Shown piece after piece: positions 1 to 11,500 of a stretch of 64,000 nt of DNA. The notes beneath the pieces were generated by a model. It was not told the DNA's origin and did no database searches. It saw only the letters and a program-made list of their open reading frames with translations. The DNA is from Adiantum capillus-veneris. Taxonomy: Eukaryota > Streptophyta > Polypodiopsida > Polypodiales > Pteridaceae. Position numbers and translations under genes: made by a program. Each line of letters opens with the position of its first letter. The stretch's first letter is position 1. The DNA is taken from positions 9,796,648 through 9,860,647 of the forward strand of contig CM043968.1 of NCBI GenBank assembly GCA_014529385.2, in the 5' to 3' direction.

Positions 1-318
1 AAACAAACATATGAATGACATTCATATTTGACCCATATCCATTGGTTGTACCCGGTGGAAATGATTTTCATACAAAGAAAAAGTGAACAAAACCAATGTG
101 TTCTATGCATAGCCAAACATTTAGGCATATCTATCATGCTACAAGTTTTCTCACCTTATCCTTGTTTTGAAAAACAAACATATGAATGACATTCATACTT
201 GACCCATATCCATTGGTTGTACCCAGTGGAAATGATTTTCATACAAAGAAAAAGTGAACAAAACCAATGTGTTCTATGCATAGCCAAACATTTAGGCATA
301 TCTATCATGCTACAAGTT
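1..318. repeat. Two-copy tandem repeat, 171-bp period
   Basis: Bases 1-147 recur at 172-318 with very few changes, so the period is 171 bp. The copies share the AAACAAACATATGAATGACA start and the CTATCATGCTACAAGTT end, after which they diverge. The window begins at or inside copy one, so more copies may lie to the left. No coding signal is seen. Confidence 0.9.
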
Positions 319-330
319 GTCTTAATTACA

Positions 331-602
331 AGGAGAAAGCTCAAAATGCTATTAGACAAAAGATTAAATCTGCAACCTTTCTCAATAAGCCATCATGATG
401 CAATAGACGATCATCCAACATTTAGGCATACCTATCATGCTACATTGTTTCTCACAAAGACAAAACATGTGTATTGTTTACAAGAGAGAGCTCAAAATGC
501 TATCATACAATTTACAAGAGAAAGCTCAAAATGCTATCATACAAAAGATTAAATCTGCAACCTTGCTCAATCAGCCATCATGAAGTAATAGATGATCATC
601 CT
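331..602. repeat. Degenerate direct repeats next to the 171-bp repeat
   Basis: A block starting AGGAGAAAGCTCAAAATGCT at 331 and running to about 418 recurs at 517-602, with an extra short copy of its first 25 bp near 486-510. A piece of the 171-bp unit (CATTTAGGCATACCTATCATG) lies between at about 419-440, so the two repeat types are interleaved. Confidence 0.75.
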
Positions 603-689
603 TCCATTTTCTATCTCGACCAGTCAATTGCTATTAATTGGTCGTGTGTTTTAATAGCAATCAAAATGCACCATAAAATTAATAAACGC

Positions 690-885
690 AAGTAGATTTG
701 GGTTGTGATAGTGTGTAGAGATAAAGATAAGGTCTCTAGGATGATTGATGTGTCGACAATGATTAAGGTCTCTAGGATGATTAATGTGTCTACAATGCAT
801 AAAGGGGGGGAAAACCTCCAAATGAGAGGAAACCTGCTCCAATAGTCCTAAATGTGTCACATATATACTCCACATTTTCTAATAC
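690..885. mobile_element. Possible Ty1/copia LTR remnant with internal 36-bp tandem repeat
   Basis: The order of short blocks (a GGGGAAAACCTC tract, a GAGGAAA tract, AGTCCTAA, then GTGTCACA) resembles the LTRs of the copia element at 28080-33216, but identity is low. A 36-bp unit beginning AAGGTCTCTAGGATGATT is tandemly doubled at 728-799. No coding part of an element adjoins it. The assignment rests on layout only. Confidence 0.3.
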
Positions 886-2300
886 CTTACACAAAATGAG
901 CCCTTAAAAGACCCTTTTTGTATAATGAGATATTAAATGTCTTATTTCAAAAACCATTACACTGCTTAGCAATCAAAATTTCATGTAGTGTGACAAAATA
1001 AATACTCAAGAGTTATTTCATTCGTGGCATGATTTATGAAGAACAAAAGCACTGCTCATATTTGCATACATGATGTATTTATCAATTGCATAGCAAACAA
1101 AACATTTGGTACAACAAAAAATAGTTACATCATCCAATATTTTTTAAATTCCTGGATTATGCAAGCAAAACGTTCAGTACATTAAAATAGGTAAATGATT
1201 AACATCATCCACTATCTCAAAAACTCCCAATGAAAGTACAACACACTGAGATGCACAAGAGATTACTTAACAGAAAGTGTTTTGATTAAACAGAGTACTA
1301 CCATAGAAATATTATATGGACATTGAAATACACAACGAATAGTCACAATTCTCGAGGATGTACTGTATCAAAGAAACGTCCTCAATTATACAAGAAGACA
1401 CTATGTATAAATTGTTACACAAACATGAAATAACTATATAATTTAGTAAGACTGGAAAAACTTATTGCTCACTCCTAACACTGAATAATGCCCTTGCAAC
1501 CAAAATGCCCTTGCCATTGGAAACCCACCTTGATACAAGTTGTCAACAGAATGGGGCATTTTGGTTGCATGTTTCTTATACAGTACCGACCTGACAATAC
1601 TAGAAAAAACACTCTGATTTCTGTGACATGAAAAGTTTTCCCTTTTATACCTACAAAGGCAATCTTTTTATACTTGCAAAGGTAATCCCACCAATTCACC
1701 CTTTCACTTGAAGTCCCATCTCAATTTCAACCAATTAGCTGCTGTACATACAAGAAAGAGTAGCAATGTACTCATCTCAGAATGTTTTGATAGTGAGACA
1801 TAGTTGGCTCGGGCTTGAAATGGCCCTTACTATTTTGCAAGCATCTCAGATTTACGTGATCAGAAATTGATACCACATGCTCATAAGAATATACTGAATA
1901 AGAATTATCGACGCTCTGCTTTGAATGCCCATAGAAGGGATTTGCTTAGCTGCAAAAAATTTGAACCAGTCACATTGTGATCATTGTATGAATTAGCATT
2001 GACTTGACACAGCCACCCCACTAATATCATCAGCTTCAACAAGCAAAGAATTTTTCACATAGAGCAAACTTCATAGAAATGGCAAAACAAATGTCAATTG
2101 TCTCTTTCAATGGGTCAATGCTTAGTTAATGCCTCTCACAAGTTTTGCTTTCATTAATTTGCGATGAGGCACTAATCGACAACCTGTAGCCATGAATTCA
2201 CAATTGCTCCCAAGAGTTCAACGCTTTACTAGGCCAAAACTGAAAGGGAGATATAATCATGATGAATCCAAGAGACATTAGAAGCAGCAAATGCAGGCAG
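886..2300. other. No gene seen; AT-rich intergenic sequence
   Basis: No convincing reading frame, RNA gene or element was recognised. The only structure noted is a perfect 16-bp inverted repeat at 1495-1510 and 1554-1569. The right-hand part, about 2300-2571, would be the 3' untranslated and downstream region of the minus-strand CASP-like gene. Confidence 0.5.
1495..1569. repeat. Perfect 16-bp inverted repeat with 43-nt loop
   Basis: TGCAACCAAAATGCCC at 1495-1510 is the exact reverse complement of 1554-1569. The spacing would allow a hairpin or cruciform. It is not followed by a T-tract typical of a bacterial terminator and is more likely a short transposon end or chance structure. Confidence 0.6.
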
Positions 2301-2571
2301 CATAACGTAGTTGACATAACAGGGCACATGCAGAGCAAACCACCATAACTAGAGGACAATTGCACCACAATAAAAAAGTAAAATCAAGTACATATAGATC
2401 ATTATTAGTGACATTACAGGGGGTTGTATACCACATAATTTTCACTCTTCAAACAGAAAACATCATGCTATCTAGCAGCCCCCAAAAGTTTATAAATTGA
2501 TAGTTTACAAATCATAAGCCTCCATATTCTTGAGCTTTCATGTTGTAAGAAAGATGAGAATCCTAGGGAAC

Positions 2572-2763
2572 TTATCTTGTTGCCAAAAGCCAAAAAGTCA
2601 AGAGAAATGATGGGGCAGCCATTATCCAGCTTAGAAAAGCCATTGCTGCTGCTGCCTCATATTTTCCACAGTGGTTTTGGCCACATTGATCTAAATCATT
2701 ATCAATGAGAACCGTTATGCCCGCTGTCGCACAGGCAGCAGCAAAAGTCAAGGTTGATGTGAC
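2572..2763 (-). CDS. CASPL5-type gene, exon 3 and stop
   Basis: This exon encodes Val114 to Arg176 and a TAA stop. It includes [19 protein letters not shown], the extracellular CGQNHC pair of cysteines and span 4. Intron 2 (2764-2838) is only 75 bp and ends in ATCACCAG. Confidence 0.9.
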   Translation of the reverse strand, partial: VTSTLTFAAACATAGITVLIDNDLDQCGQNHCGKYEAAAAMAFLSWIMAAPSFLLTFWLLATR

Positions 2764-5498
2764 CTGGTGATATAAAATGCATCAATGAAAAATGACTCTG
2801 ATTGAATGAGCGCCGGTGCAGAAAAGAAAATTTCTTACCCCATCTCCTACTGCAAACAAGCCAACAAGAAGGGAATGGTGAAGACTTCTCCTGACTGACA
2901 GAGCATAGACATCCATAATGGCCAGAATGGAGCTCCACATTGTCTGTAAAACAGTTGCTGCCACGAGGTAACTGCAGTAAAAAATATTTACCCCAAAAAA
3001 AGATTAGACAAAGACGTTGAAATGAGGCGAAGGCTAGACAAGTTGACTTGCAAATCACCATTACCACGCATGCATGCATGCGCATACACACGACGAAACT
3101 CCGAAATTCCACTTGCAAAGTTCACTTGTTCCTCCTTTCCTTCGTGCCGTTTCTTAATGCTGTCCTGCCGGTAGCATACAAAATATAACTCTGTGGAACT
3201 ACAAGAATGGCTGCAGCATTTTGTCTCCAGAGATTTCACCGATGAGGTAATTCTAGTCTAGCAACAGATCCGTATAGAGGTCGGTGAGGCTTGAATGAGA
3301 TGGCTAGATAGACTGTTAACGCCCAAAGTCTAGTGAGGACCAAGATGTGACTCCCACAGTTATCCCAATTGTAACTGGAGGGCACTACTTGCCAACTGGT
3401 CACATGCACTAGCCCCTCAACTAGGCCCCCGTTGCAATATTTCTTCATAGTACTTGAGTTGTGTACAACTCCCGGTGTGAGCTCCAATCTCCAACTGATG
3501 ATCTGAGAGCTCACACAAGTGTTGCTAAATGGACTATTTTCTTACTTTTCTGAGTAATTTCTAATTATTGAAATTAGGAAATTTAAATGTGTACACTTGA
3601 ACTGTAAAAGTTAGGAACTATAGGTCTACTAGAATTGATGAACACCATTAGGAACGAGAACTCTGATGTGTCATATGATGGGTGACATTAAGCATCGCGA
3701 GGAGTTGTGTTGTTAGTTCGGTGGAAGAGACCGGGAAGTGGATATTCCCGATGCGTCACACGATGGATGACAAGAGCATCGGATAGGGAATATTCGATTG
3801 GTATGGGAGGAAATTAGACCTAGAAAAAGGAATACGCGTACAGATGCAAGCACAAGGATAAAGATGGGTTCTAAGAATCTTTTTCTAAAAAGCGGAATAT
3901 TTTTAAGTACTTTCCAGGAAAGCAGATGCTTTCCAGCAAGAAATTTGTGTCTACATTGCATCTGTGCATGAGGTTGCATCGAAGGACGCCTGGGAAAGTG
4001 TTGTGTAGCATCGTTTTCAGCTCACTGAGTCTTTATTCAGTTTTAAACAGGTTCACAAATTTTATTAAGTGACCGTACAGACAACTGTGCATTTTGCATT
4101 ATAGGCTGCTAACGCGGCAGACTGTACAGATTTACGCTGGCAACTTTTTGATCAGAAGCTTTTAAACTAGACGCTTTTGAGTTAAATGCTTTTCATGTAA
4201 ATTGCTTTTGGGCCTAGGGCCTTTAAACTTGAAGGGTGGGCTCTCTCTTTTTGGCATTCTCGCAGAAGCGGATGCAGAGCAGAGCCACCAACCTTGTAGT
4301 GAGTTAAAGAAATACAGAAAGGGGGGCCAATGCTCTCTTGGGGTAGAACTCTGCCACTTCGCGTCTCATTTGTCATGCATCTCTTTCAGTTCAATTGTTA
4401 TTGAAGTGTTAAAAGTTTGTTTCATTTGTTCTTTTCCGTTGGCATGTGGTGCCCTCCCGTTACCGTGGTATCAGAGCTCCAATTGTGTTCTTTGTTGAAA
4501 GCATATATGTCCTCTCAAAGAGGAGGTAGAGCAAGATAGTGCTTCCAAATTTCACACAAAAAAAATTTCCCCCTTTGCGGAAGAGAAAAATTCCAGAAAA
4601 GCTTTACAGTTTCCACAACAGTTTGACTGATGGCAATGGGATCGTGCTAGCTATGGTGGATGAAAGAGAAACATCGTGCACACAAGTGAGTGTGTGTTGG
4701 CTAGATTATCACTCAAGCGAATTAGGTTCCAAGATCAATTAACTTGGACTCATCAACACGATCTTGAGTTGTTGCTAAGCCATCACAAGCTCACCATGAA
4801 CAAGAGAGACGTAATGCAAAATAGACTTGGTTTATTCATGAAATGAAATGAGCTTTAAGTAGCTCTACACCCTTGCACCAGTGCATGTGGGATAATTCCA
4901 CCTTTTCCCTCCTTGACTCATACTCTAGTACTCTAGGACAATACAATGAAGGTTCTTTATCCACTAAGGATGACACATGGTATCCACACAGGATGACAAT
5001 AAAAGAGGAATCCTCCCCTTGAACTTTGGGCTACAACTTGATGAAGAAAGACAATACTCCAATCCAGGAGCACAGACAACATACATTCCCAATCTAGGAG
5101 ACAAACAACATAACACTCCAATTCAAGAGCAAAAACAACGCTCTAATCCAAGAGCAAAATCGTGAAAAATGTCTGCTTCGCTCTAATTGAAGAGCACCTT
5201 TGTCTTCTTCAATGCTTTTGTCTTCAACAGGTTCATGGTCTTTGTCTTCTACTTCGTCTGATTCTTCTTCCTCTGGTGCTTTGTCTTCATGTTGATGGTC
5301 TTCATGATCTTCAGATTTCATGTTTATGGGCTCCATGTATGTGCTCGAGACAAGTGAGTGAGAGGTAGGTCTTACCATAAACATAATGTATAGGAAGTGT
5401 CTAAACCCGTGCATGAGTACAACTAGAAAGTCATCTCCATAAATGTAGATTACGATATACATTGCAAAAGATGTTGTGCTTGGTTGCAAGATTTTATA

Positions 5499-5529
<31 letters not shown>

Positions 5530-8500
5530 CTCTTGCGAAGCTTGCAAATCTTCTTTGTTGCCGCTCGATTCTCTGCAGTGGGACACTGCTCTTGCTTGGT
5601 GTGCCTTTTGTTGTGAGGCATGTCACGTGACCCTATGCGTCCGTGGACAAGCTACAGCATGACCGGTTTCATTTCAGTCAAGTCAGTCTAGAATAGGAAA
5701 TGATCTGGCACTTTTGTGATTCTGTTCGCAGACAGTGCATGTCCAGACACTTAGAGTAGATACATATCCTCTGGTTGCACACAGCATGATCTTCAGCATT
5801 ACGATCAGAATCTATCAGAATCCATCAGTAGCATTTTTACAGTGCATAGACTTATTTTCCCTATTTTTTGACATTTTTCACTTATTATTTTTAAGTGACT
5901 TTTGTTGGAAAGTAGGTAGGGCATTTTGCTAAGTTTGTATATATAGAAACCTAGCGCAAGCACTTTCTGGCAGAAGAGGCAACAGGAGCGCTTGCTCACA
6001 GGCAACTTCTCAGCAGGACTCCAAGATTCTCTAGCGTTTTTGCATCACTGCAAATGAGCTAGCGTTTTGGACAAGAACCCTGAGCAACCAACGTTTTTGC
6101 ATCTGCATCAGCCTGGCGACAGCAAAGGACAGATCAACACTAGCGTTAGTGGTTTTCACCGGCAGATCCACAGTGTGTTTGCAGCAGGACCCATTTTCAG
6201 CCCTAGCCTTTTTGGTTTGCACATCAACCTGAGCGTTTTTGCAGATCTTTGCGACGGAATCAGCCCTAGACTCAGTGTTATCAGTTTTCAGCAGTCAATT
6301 TCCGCAGTAGAACTCCCGAACCTCGCAGATCTCACCTTCCCGCAGCAAATCCTCGCCACGGTCAAATCCCACGAAGTTTGCAGATTCAGCTCGGAAAACG
6401 CAGATTTCAGCATCTGCGTTTTCAGTGCGTCGTCGTCACATCGTCGTCATCGACATCGTCACCGACATAGAGTTAGAATTCAGCAGATAAAGATTTACAG
6501 ATTTCAGCCCTTAGCATTTTCAGATTTCAGCCGTCGTCGACATCGTCGGCAAGTCCAAGCATTGTAGATATTTGTGCAATCAATAAGTAGACCACTCTCG
6601 CAATCGAGTGGGGCCCTTGGAGGAGGGTTTGACAACTTCCCGATGTCGTATTCTCTTCTCTCTCCATCTCTCAGTCTCATGCACCTTCATTCACAATGAC
6701 CATTCACTTTGTTTGTGTCCATACCACTCTCTCAATAAAGGAACGGAAGGCTCTCCCTTCCGTAAGTAAAAGGAACCTTGAGCACAGTTCGGAGCACTCA
6801 TCTTGAGCAAAGTTCAACATTCACTTCCGCTGCACCTTACATTGGTATTAGAGCTTTGGCAGTGTTCTATATCACTCAAGGAAAGAACCACACAAGATTT
6901 TTTTTGCTTGTTGCGGTCGCACGTAACCCAAGACCTCTTGGGCGTGTCGATTCCTAATCGTGTTTTTGAAGAGTGACAGGAAACCCAAAAAAGAAGGGCT
7001 TGTCCAGCCTCCCCTTGTGCCTCTTTTCGCTCATTGAGAGCGGACCGTGCACTTAGCGACCGGCCAATCGACGTGAGGTGGGAAAAAGCAACCTTGGTGT
7101 GAGCGCAAGGCCGCCAAGGGGTGCACCTACGGAAAAGAGCAGAACTCGGGTGAAAAGAAGATCCTTCTCTAACACAAATTGCAAGCGAAAGAAGTACCTC
7201 AAGAACCCAAGAACCTCAAGACCGCCAAGAACCTCAAGACCCTCAAGAACCCAAGACCCACAAGAATCCAAGTTCCTCGTGAACTTAAGAACCCAAGACT
7301 TAAGTGGATCGTCATCACTTGAAGCGGAATGGATACTTCGCTTGGAGGTGGTGAGCATGGGAGTGGTGAAGAAGAGTTTTCCTCGCCGGGAGGTTTTTCC
7401 GACCCTTCCCCATCTACGCCAAGGATTGCACTAACTCCTATGGAGGCTTTCGACAAGATGATGATGGACAAGGATTTAGAACGCAAAGCAAGAAAAGCAG
7501 AAAGAATGGCAGCCATAGATCGTGAATCCGCAGAAAGAAGGGTAGCCATAGATCGTGAATACGAAGAAAGAATGGCAGTCATAGAGCGTGAGCACGAGCA
7601 AGCACGCTTGGAAGCCAAAGCACGAGAAGCAAAATTGGATCGCGCAAACAAAGAAAGAGAAGCAGAATTTGATCACGCGGACAAAGAAAGACAAGCAGCA
7701 TTTGATCGCGAGAACAAAGCAAGACAAGCAATGAATGACCGACACATGAAAGAGATGTTGCGACTCTTTTCTCAAGTGCAGGCACAGATGCAAGAGATTC
7801 GAGAAAAGGAGACTCTCTCAGTCTCTTCTTCTCCTAAGCAAGACACACAGGATTGCATAATAATGATGAGCATGATAAGATTAAGCATGATGATTTGCAT
7901 GATCAAGATGTGATTTCTCACGAGCATGATGATTTGTATGACCACAATGTGATTGTTCACAAGAATGATGGGTTAGTTGATACTGTCTCTAGTGAAGCTA
8001 ACCTCATTGCAGATTCAACCAATCACGAAGAACCGATCTTGGCTCTCGAGTCGAGGTCCACAAAACCCCCACAGGAAGATTTGATACATCTCGAAAAATC
8101 GATCTTGGCTCTCGAGCCTAGGTTTATTGTGAAAGATTCTGGAACTCTTTTCTACCCGCCTCTTCATTCAAGAAGATCTCGTTCAGAGAACAGATTGAGC
8201 GGTTTACCTTGGGTCTACCTACAGAGATCCAAAATCACTTCTTGGAACAGAACTCCGCTTCTATTCAGGAGTTGATGAGTCATGCGAAGCGGGGCTTTGC
8301 CATTCACTCTGGCAGTCTGACCTACCCCACAGATGAGGCCATGACACAACGAGCCGAACAGACTTCTGGGAATGAAAGTATAAGGAAAAAGAGCAACCCA
8401 GAGAAGAAGGATGCACAACCCAAGCTTACTCCTCAGAAGAAAGCTCGCTTCTTTAAAGAGGGGAAGTGCTTTGGATACGGGGAACATGGACATATCTCCG

Positions 8501-11500
8501 CAAAGTGCCCTAAAAAGGCACAGAAAGAACAGAATGATAAGAACGACGACAGGCCTGAGAGTTCGAGAGCAGCTGAGGAGCGTGGCAGAAAAGGCAAATA
8601 GAAAAGCAGAACTGGTACCACATGGCGTGGGACTTGCACCGAATCAAATGAATGAAAGTACAAACTTTGCCACTTTTTGGGGCAAAGTGAAGGATCAGGA
8701 AGCTCTTTTGAAGGAGCCAAGGCCAACTTCTTTTCACTTGGAATTGGCGGCTCGATTTGGAATTACGCCCGACAGACTGACGCCACAGACGGAGGTAGTT
8801 CGACTGGCACCCGAATGGGATGTTGCCATTACACCGAGCATTGGCAAACTCCGTTTGCAATGACAGGGGTGTTCAGGGCACACGAGTGACGTTCTACTCG
8901 GAATCCCTTGGTACCACCAGAACTACGTCGTGGTTGACTATCGGGCTGAGAAAGCGACTTTGACAAAGGAAGGGCTCAGAGATTGTACTTGATGAACTTC
9001 AGTTTCTTTACTCATTCTTTTGGGAGAGAACTGAACGATGGATAAAGATTGAATATGTTTTGACCTGAACAAAAGAACGCCAAGATTTTTCTCCACACTC
9101 ATGCCGATTGCTTTTTAGAGGGCCTGAAGATCAGACCATTGACCTGGTACTCGAAAGCACGTCACCGAACCGGCCACCTTACCGTGTGAGCCGAGTACAG
9201 ATTGAAAAGATTATGAACCAAGTGAAAGACCTCTTGGAAAAGGGTCTTGTCCAATCTGGTACTTCACCGTACTGCTCTTCACTGTTGTTGGATTTGAAGA
9301 AAGACGGATCTTGGAGAATGTGCATTGATTATAGAGCTCTCACCAAAATCACCATCAAGAACAGATTTCCGATTCCTAGGATCGATGATATACTCGAAAG
9401 GTTACAGGGATCCTCGTGCTTTAGCAGGATTCACTTGAAAAGTGGATATCATCAGATCCGAATCGCGTCGGAAGACGTCTACAAGACAGCTTTTCGGACG
9501 ACTTTTGGGTTATTTGAGTTTTTTGGTGATGCCTTTTGGTTTAACCAATGCTCCTACGACATTTAACCGGATGATGGACAGGATTTTTCGAGAGTACAGG
9601 CTATTTGTTGGCACTTTCTTTGATGATATCATTGTTTTCTCCAAGAATGAGGCAGAACACAGAGATCATCTGCTTCAGAGATACACTTTTTGGGACACTT
9701 TTGTCTCAGCAGCAGGAGTGCAAGTGGATTCGGCCAAGATAGAGACTATCCGTGATTGGTCCGATTGGAAGAATGTCCATGAAGTTGGAAGCTTCTTGGG
9801 ACTGTGTTCGTACTACAGGCGGTTCATACGAAAGTTTGTAGAGGTTGCTTCCCCTTTGCATATCTTGACACAGAAAGGGACTCCTTTCTTGTGGGGATCC
9901 ACAAAAGTGACTGGCTTTCAGACATTGAAAGAGAAATTGACTATGGGACCAGTTTTGACTTTGCCGGACTTGCAAAAGTCATTTGAAGTATATTGTGATG
10001 CTTGTGGTCGTAGTCTCGGTGCGGTCTTGATGCAAGAAGGCCATGTCATTGCTTACGAGAACCGATTGTTCTCTAGGCCGGAGATGACAGCACAGATATA
10101 TGAGAAAGAGCTTTTGGCAGTGATCCATGCTCTTACTCAGTGGCGGCACTACCTACTCGGAGCGGATTTTATTGTCTTTACAGACCATCAGAGTTTGCGC
10201 TACTTCTTGTCACAGAAGCAGCTTTCGGAAAAGCAGATGCGGTGGGCGAACATCTTGTCCTAGTTTCACTTCCAGATTGTCCATGAGCAGGGACAGAAGA
10301 ATGTGGTGGCAGATGCTTTGTCTCGGAAGCCGTTGGATCTGGCTATTTCCGCGATACATCATAGGAGCTTCGAGGATATGGTCGATCAGTATGCCATAGA
10401 TACAAATTTTACAGATACTTTCACACGGATACGGGATGGGGAGACAGTAGCTGGATACTCCCTTCGGGAAGGCTACTTGATGAAAAAGACTATGTTGTGC
10501 GTTACACAACCGTTGAGGGAAACGGTTATGACTGAATGCCACTGTCCACCTTTTACGAGTAACCGCGGCATTGCTACCACCATGAAGGGGGTAGAGAGAT
10601 ACTCTTTGGACCGAGACTCAAAAAGGATGTGGAAGAGTTTGTGCGCAATTGCTTAGTATGCCAGAAGGTCAATTTTGACAGGCATAAGGCACAGGGATTG
10701 TTAAAGCCTTTACCCATACCCACCCGCCCCCGGAAAAGTATTGAAATGGATTTCATTTTTGATCTCCCGAGAACACAGAATGATCACGATGATTTTCCGA
10801 TTACATGGCACGTCTGAGACGATTGTCTCAGACAGAGATCCCAGATTTATGAGTTTGTTTTGGAAGGCAATTTGGGAGAACATTGGCACGCAGTTGCAGT
10901 TCTCGTCATCGTTCCACTTGCAGACTGACGGGCAATTTGAGATTGCCAATTCAGTGATTTTAGATTTATTGAAGTCCTGTATCTCGGATCAGAAGACTCA
11001 ATGGGAAAAGAACTTACCTTTGGTGGAATTTGCCTACAATAACACGATACACTCTTCGATGGGGAAGACGCCATGTGAGATTGTTGAAAGTGTTGCGAAG
11101 GTTCCATCCTTCCTGAGCACGAAAGATTAGATATATGAAGAGGATGAATATTCGCGAGATTTGGATACGGCTTTTGCCAAGGTTCGTGAGACTTTGCAGG
11201 AGTCTCAAGAACGACAGAAAAAGGCAGCGGATCGCCATCGTCGCGACTTGAAATTGAAGGAGGATGATTGGGTGCTCTTACGTTTTGAGAAGGCACGCCT
11301 ACGAAAGAAAAAGGGAAAGGAGAGGCTTTTTCCAAAGCGTAGTATGCGATACTACGGACCTTTCCAGATCACTGACAAGATAAATGATGTCTCCTTCCGA
11401 TTGAAACTGCCACATACTTGGAGGATTCACAATGCATTGCATGTGAGTCTCTTGAAACCTGTTAAGGGTGATGTGCCTGATGATGGGGAGCCTGATGAGC

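Noticed and set aside
1475-1699. A 74-codon minus-strand frame
   Set aside because: It contains the inverted repeat arms, has no recognised domain, and its length is expected by chance.
2702-3118. A 138-codon minus-strand frame
   Set aside because: It overlaps exon 2 and intron 2 of the CASPL5-type gene in the wrong phase and shows no family match.
3236-3514. A 92-codon minus-strand frame as an upstream CASPL5-type exon
   Set aside because: There is no similarity to the family N-terminus, and the true exon 1 at 14094-14299 joins exon 2 perfectly.
6067-6567. A 166-codon plus-strand frame
   Set aside because: It lies inside the candidate LTR of element A and is made of repeated CAGATTTCAGC and CATCGTCGTC-type sequence. 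No domain.
7199-7793. Cys/Phe-rich minus-strand frames
   Set aside because: They mirror the charged coiled coil of gag on the other strand.
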